Source: Xenorhabdus beddingii (GTDB lineage Bacteria > Pseudomonadota > Gammaproteobacteria > Enterobacterales > Enterobacteriaceae). Taken from it: a DNA stretch of 64,000 nt. Position numbers and translations under genes: made by a program. The DNA is taken from contig NZ_MUBK01000023.1 of NCBI RefSeq assembly GCF_002127545.1, forward strand, positions 1 to 64,000. Direction: 5' to 3'. The notes below the pieces were generated by a model. That model searched no databases and was not told where the DNA came from. It was given only the letters and a program-made list of their open reading frames with translations. Position 1 is the stretch's first letter. Every line of letters begins with the position of its first letter. Shown here one piece after another: positions 59,890 to 64,000 of this stretch.

Positions 59890-61290
59890 TTATTTTTTCT
59901 TAACCGGGCGTTGCCAGTTCTGAATATGGGTTTGTTTCACCCGGCTGATAACCAATTCATTTTCAGCCACGTTTTTGGTTACTGTGGTTCCTGCACCAAT
60001 TGTCGCCCCTTTCGCTATCGCAACCGGCGCAACAAGCTGGGTATCAGAACCGACAAAAACGTCATCACCAATGAGGGTCTTAAATTTATTGGCACCATCA
60101 TAGTTGCAGGTAATGGTTCCTGCACCGATATTCACATTATTGCCAATTTCAGCGTCACCAAGATAAGTCAGGTGACCCGCCTTGGAGCCTTTGCCAAGGA
60201 AGGATTTTTTCATTTCAACGAAATTGCCGACGTGGGCTTTTTCCGCCAGTTTAGAACCAGGGCGTAAACGGGCAAAAGGCCCGACGGTACACTCAGCAGC
60301 AAGTTCAGCGTCTTCGATGACGGTATAAGGGCTAATGACCGCACCATCACCAATAACGCAATTTTTCAGGATACAACCAGAGCCGATCTGTACATTATTT
60401 CCCAATGTGACATGGCCCTTGATAATGACATTGGTATCAATCACGACATCACGGCCATGTTCTAAGGTTCCACGCAAATCAAAACGTGCCGGATCTAATA
60501 ACATAACACCCGCCAACAATAATTTTTCGGCCTGCTCAGATTGGTAAATACGCTCCAGCGCAGAAAGTTGAAGGCGATTGTTGACCCCTTCCATTTCACT
60601 TAAACGGCTTGGATGCACGGCCTTGATCTGGCGGCCTTCTTGATGTGCAAGAGCAATCACATCGGTCAGGTAATATTCGCCCTGTGCGTTGTTGTTTTCC
60701 AACTTGGATAGCCAACGTTTTAAATCACCGCCATTTGCCACCAAAATACCGGTGTTGATCTCGTTGATTTTACGCTGTTCTTCCGTCGCATCTTTCTGTT
60801 CGATAATGCCCGTCACCTCGCCATTGTGACGGATGATCCGGCCATATCCGGTTGGGTTATCCAAAATAGCCGTCAATAAACCAATTCCCCCTTCTGGTTT
60901 AGCCTCGATCAAACGCGCTAAGGTATCTTTGGCGATCAAAGGCACATCACCATAAAGGATCAGAATATCTTCATCATCCGAAAAATGGGGGGCAGCCTGC
61001 TGCATTGCATGACCGGTACCAAGCTGTTCAGCTTGCAGTACCCAGTTCAGATTCTGGTTGGAAAGTGTTTGTTTCATCAGGTCACCGCCATGCCCATAAA
61101 CCAGATGAACATTTTGGGTACCCAATTCCATTGCGGTATCAATGACATGCTGAACCATCGGTTTACCCGCCAGCAAGTGCAGAACTTTAGGAAGATCAGA
61201 ATACATGCGTGTTCCCTTACCGGCGGCAAGGATCACGACACTTTTTGCACTGACACGGTTTTCACTGATCCGGTTTTCACTAATAGACAT
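59890..61290 (-). CDS. glmU: Bifunctional GlmU (GlcNAc-1-P uridyltransferase / GlcN-1-P acetyltransferase)
   Basis: 466 residues from the Met at 61290. It has an uridyltransferase domain ([37 protein letters not shown] [14 protein letters not shown]) and a left-handed beta-helix acetyltransferase domain from about 250 with hexapeptide repeats and [24 protein letters not shown]. It makes UDP-GlcNAc. A repeated ISENR/SENR in the first 12 residues comes from a small duplication and makes the protein about ten residues longer than in E. coli. A frame open to 61392 is not supported. Confidence 0.96.
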   Translation of the reverse strand: MSISENRISENRVSAKSVVILAAGKGTRMYSDLPKVLHLLAGKPMVQHVIDTAMELGTQNVHLVYGHGGDLMKQTLSNQNLNWVLQAEQLGTGHAMQQAAPHFSDDEDILILYGDVPLIAKDTLARLIEAKPEGGIGLLTAILDNPTGYGRIIRHNGEVTGIIEQKDATEEQRKINEINTGILVANGGDLKRWLSKLENNNAQGEYYLTDVIALAHQEGRQIKAVHPSRLSEMEGVNNRLQLSALERIYQSEQAEKLLLAGVMLLDPARFDLRGTLEHGRDVVIDTNVIIKGHVTLGNNVQIGSGCILKNCVIGDGAVISPYTVIEDAELAAECTVGPFARLRPGSKLAEKAHVGNFVEMKKSFLGKGSKAGHLTYLGDAEIGNNVNIGAGTITCNYDGANKFKTLIGDDVFVGSDTQLVAPVAIAKGATIGAGTTVTKNVAENELVISRVKQTHIQNWQRPVKKK

Positions 61291-61373
61291 AAGAAACCTA
61301 ACAATTCCAATTTTAAGTGTGAAAGTAAACCTGTTTGCGAAATAAATTGCCACATATTTCGCAATGCAAAAAA

Positions 61374-61397
61374 GCCAGTTAGCTTTCACCAACTGGC
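61374..61397 (-). terminator. atp operon terminator
   Basis: On the minus strand GCCAGTT and AACTGGC form a stem with a 10-base loop, followed by TTTTTT. It lies 80 bases behind atpC. Confidence 0.85.
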
Positions 61398-61414
61398 CTT
61401 TTATCTCACTGCCT

Positions 61415-61473
61415 ATACCCTTCGTTTTTCAAGTTGCAGTTCAATGGGATGCAATTCGAAATCTACCGGGTAT
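61415..61473. repeat. Imperfect 59-bp palindromic repeat behind atpC
   Basis: ATACCCTTCG..TTTTTCAAGTTGCA faces TGCAATTCGAAATCTACCGGGTAT around a short centre. The ends are perfect (ATACCC/GGGTAT, TTGCA/TGCAA), the rest imperfect. Size, place and sequence type recall the small palindromic intergenic repeats of enterobacteria (ERIC-like or Yersinia palindromic elements). No second copy was found in this window. Confidence 0.6.
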
Positions 61474-61476
61474 TTA

Positions 61477-61899
61477 TTACATCATTTGCTTTGTCAATTC
61501 GATAACGCGAAGTTTCGCGATCGCTTTCGACAACTCAGCAGATGCCTGAGCATAATCAACATCGCCGTGAGAATTACGGATATGTTCTTCCGCTTTGCGC
61601 TTGGCTTCAAGCACCTTAGCCTCGTCCAAATCCTTACCACGGATCGCTGTATCGGCCAGTACGATAACGCCGTTTGGCTGAACTTCAAGAATACCACCTG
61701 ACAGGTAGATAAATTCTTCTTCACCAAACTGTTTAACAATACGTATCATGCCCGGTTTTATGGCAGTAAGCAGTGGCGTGTGTTGAGGATAAATCCCCAA
61801 TTCACCTTCACTGCCTGTCACCTGAATTTTCTGTACCAGTCCTTTAAACAAGTGTTTTTCAGCACTGACTACGTTCAGGGAGAACGTCATTGCAGCCAT
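61477..61899 (-). CDS. atpC: ATP synthase F1 epsilon subunit
   Basis: 140 residues: [43 protein letters not shown], a beta-sandwich, and the C-terminal helices [21 protein letters not shown]. It belongs to the rotor and inhibits ATP hydrolysis. Last gene of the atp operon. Confidence 0.97.
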   Translation of the reverse strand: MAAMTFSLNVVSAEKHLFKGLVQKIQVTGSEGELGIYPQHTPLLTAIKPGMIRIVKQFGEEEFIYLSGGILEVQPNGVIVLADTAIRGKDLDEAKVLEAKRKAEEHIRNSHGDVDYAQASAELSKAIAKLRVIELTKQMM

Positions 61900-61920
61900 A
61901 TCAACCTCCCGTCAGCCGTA

Positions 61921-63330
<1,410 letters not shown>

Positions 63331-63337
63331 CTAGCTG

Positions 63338-64000
63338 TTAAACCGCAGAAGCACCCGAAACGATTTCGGTGAGTTCCTGAGTGATGCTGGCCTGACGAGC
63401 CTTGTTGTAAACCAACTGTAACTCTTTGATCAGGTTGCCACCGTTATCGGTCGCGGCTTTCATCGCCACCATTCGTGCGGCCTGTTCACTAGCCAGGTTT
63501 TCAACGACGCCCTGATAAACTTGCGATTCGATATAACGGCGCAGCAGGGTATCCAACAGCGCCCTTGGATCAGGTTCATACAGATAATCCCAGGACTTCT
63601 TCTTCAGTGTTTCATCGTCTCCGGCAGGCAGAGGCAATAACTGAGTGATCGTCGGAACCTGAGACATTGTATTCATGAACTTGTTAGTCACTATATACAG
63701 CTTATCCAGACGCCCTTCGTCATATGCTTGCATCATGACGTGGACTGGCCCGATCAATTCGGACAATGATGGGTTATCTCCCATCCCTGTTACTTGGGCA
63801 ACAATGTTGCCTCCAACAGAAGAAAAGAAAGAAACCGCCTTCGATCCAACAAGCGCCAAGTCAACTTGGACGTTTTTATCAGACCAGTCTTTCATTTCTA
63901 TCAGCAATTTTTTGAACAAGTTAATGTTCAAACCGCCACATAAACCACGGTCAGTCGAAACAACCACATACCCAACACGCTTTACTTCGCGCTCGTCAAG
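63338..64000 (-). CDS. atpG: ATP synthase F1 gamma subunit, 3' part
   Basis: The gene runs off the right end of the window; about 220 C-terminal codons are present, including [22 protein letters not shown] near the edge and the C-terminal helix [35 protein letters not shown]. It forms the central rotor shaft. The upstream part and the rest of the atp operon should lie to the right. Confidence 0.96.
   Translation of the reverse strand, partial: LDEREVKRVGYVVVSTDRGLCGGLNINLFKKLLIEMKDWSDKNVQVDLALVGSKAVSFFSSVGGNIVAQVTGMGDNPSLSELIGPVHVMMQAYDEGRLDKLYIVTNKFMNTMSQVPTITQLLPLPAGDDETLKKKSWDYLYEPDPRALLDTLLRRYIESQVYQGVVENLASEQAARMVAMKAATDNGGNLIKELQLVYNKARQASITQELTEIVSGASAV

Overview
The window is chromosomal DNA of a gammaproteobacterium of the Enterobacterales, most likely Xenorhabdus or a close Photorhabdus relative. 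The core proteins (DnaA, DnaN, RecF, GyrB, RnpA, YidC, MnmE, GlmS, GlmU, ATP synthase subunits) closely resemble the E. coli proteins as I recall them. The order gyrB...glmS-glmU-atp, with mnmE pointing outward, is the order I recall for Photorhabdus rather than E. coli. The IS-rich, toxin-like and secondary-metabolism genes fit an insect-pathogenic symbiont. Genus is inference.

Region 1 (1-21.66 kb) is accessory DNA lying against the 3' end of mnmE. It opens with an IS1-family transposase tail and two decayed genes (flavodoxin-fold reductase, DUF2867-like). An AT-rich four-gene operon follows: an AfsA-type hotdog protein, an old-yellow-enzyme homologue and two short-chain dehydrogenases, the enzyme types expected for a gamma-butyrolactone or butenolide signal. 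Next come nested insertion sequences (an IS982-family copy inside an IS1595-family copy, then a frameshifted IS701-family copy). A minus-strand type II fatty-acid/polyketide operon occupies 9.2-18.5 kb: ACP, two intact ketosynthases, two ketosynthase-like proteins without the catalytic cysteine, an aminotransferase fused to an acyl-ACP-reductase-like domain, and two ketoreductase-type SDRs. It looks built to make a fatty or polyenyl amine. A cassette of MFS exporter, P450 remnant and ArsR regulator follows, bracketed by inverted repeats, one of which lies directly behind mnmE.

Region 2 (21.7-32.2 kb) is core: mnmE, yidC, yidD, rnpA and rpmH on the minus strand, then the dnaA control region with a perfect DnaA box, then dnaA-dnaN-recF-gyrB on the plus strand.

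Region 3 (32.3-57.9 kb) mixes core and accessory genes: a small secreted protein with a possible ADP-ribosyltransferase fold, two paralogous GNAT-like proteins, asd, the zinc-independent ribosomal proteins YkgO and YkgM behind a Zur-type palindrome, and a membrane-stress set (YqiJ-like protein, flotillin, 1645-residue AAA ATPase, rhomboid protease). A saccharopine-dehydrogenase-like gene follows behind a perfect 54-bp palindrome, then a TetR regulator and a Baeyer-Villiger-type monooxygenase. A defence/toxin block (Fic protein, DEDDh exonuclease, GNAT/DUF1778 toxin-antitoxin pair, type III restriction-modification system) ends the region.

Region 4 (57.9-64 kb) is core on the minus strand: glmS, glmU, atpC, atpD and the 3' part of atpG, which runs off the window. 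No tRNA, rRNA or CRISPR array was recognised.
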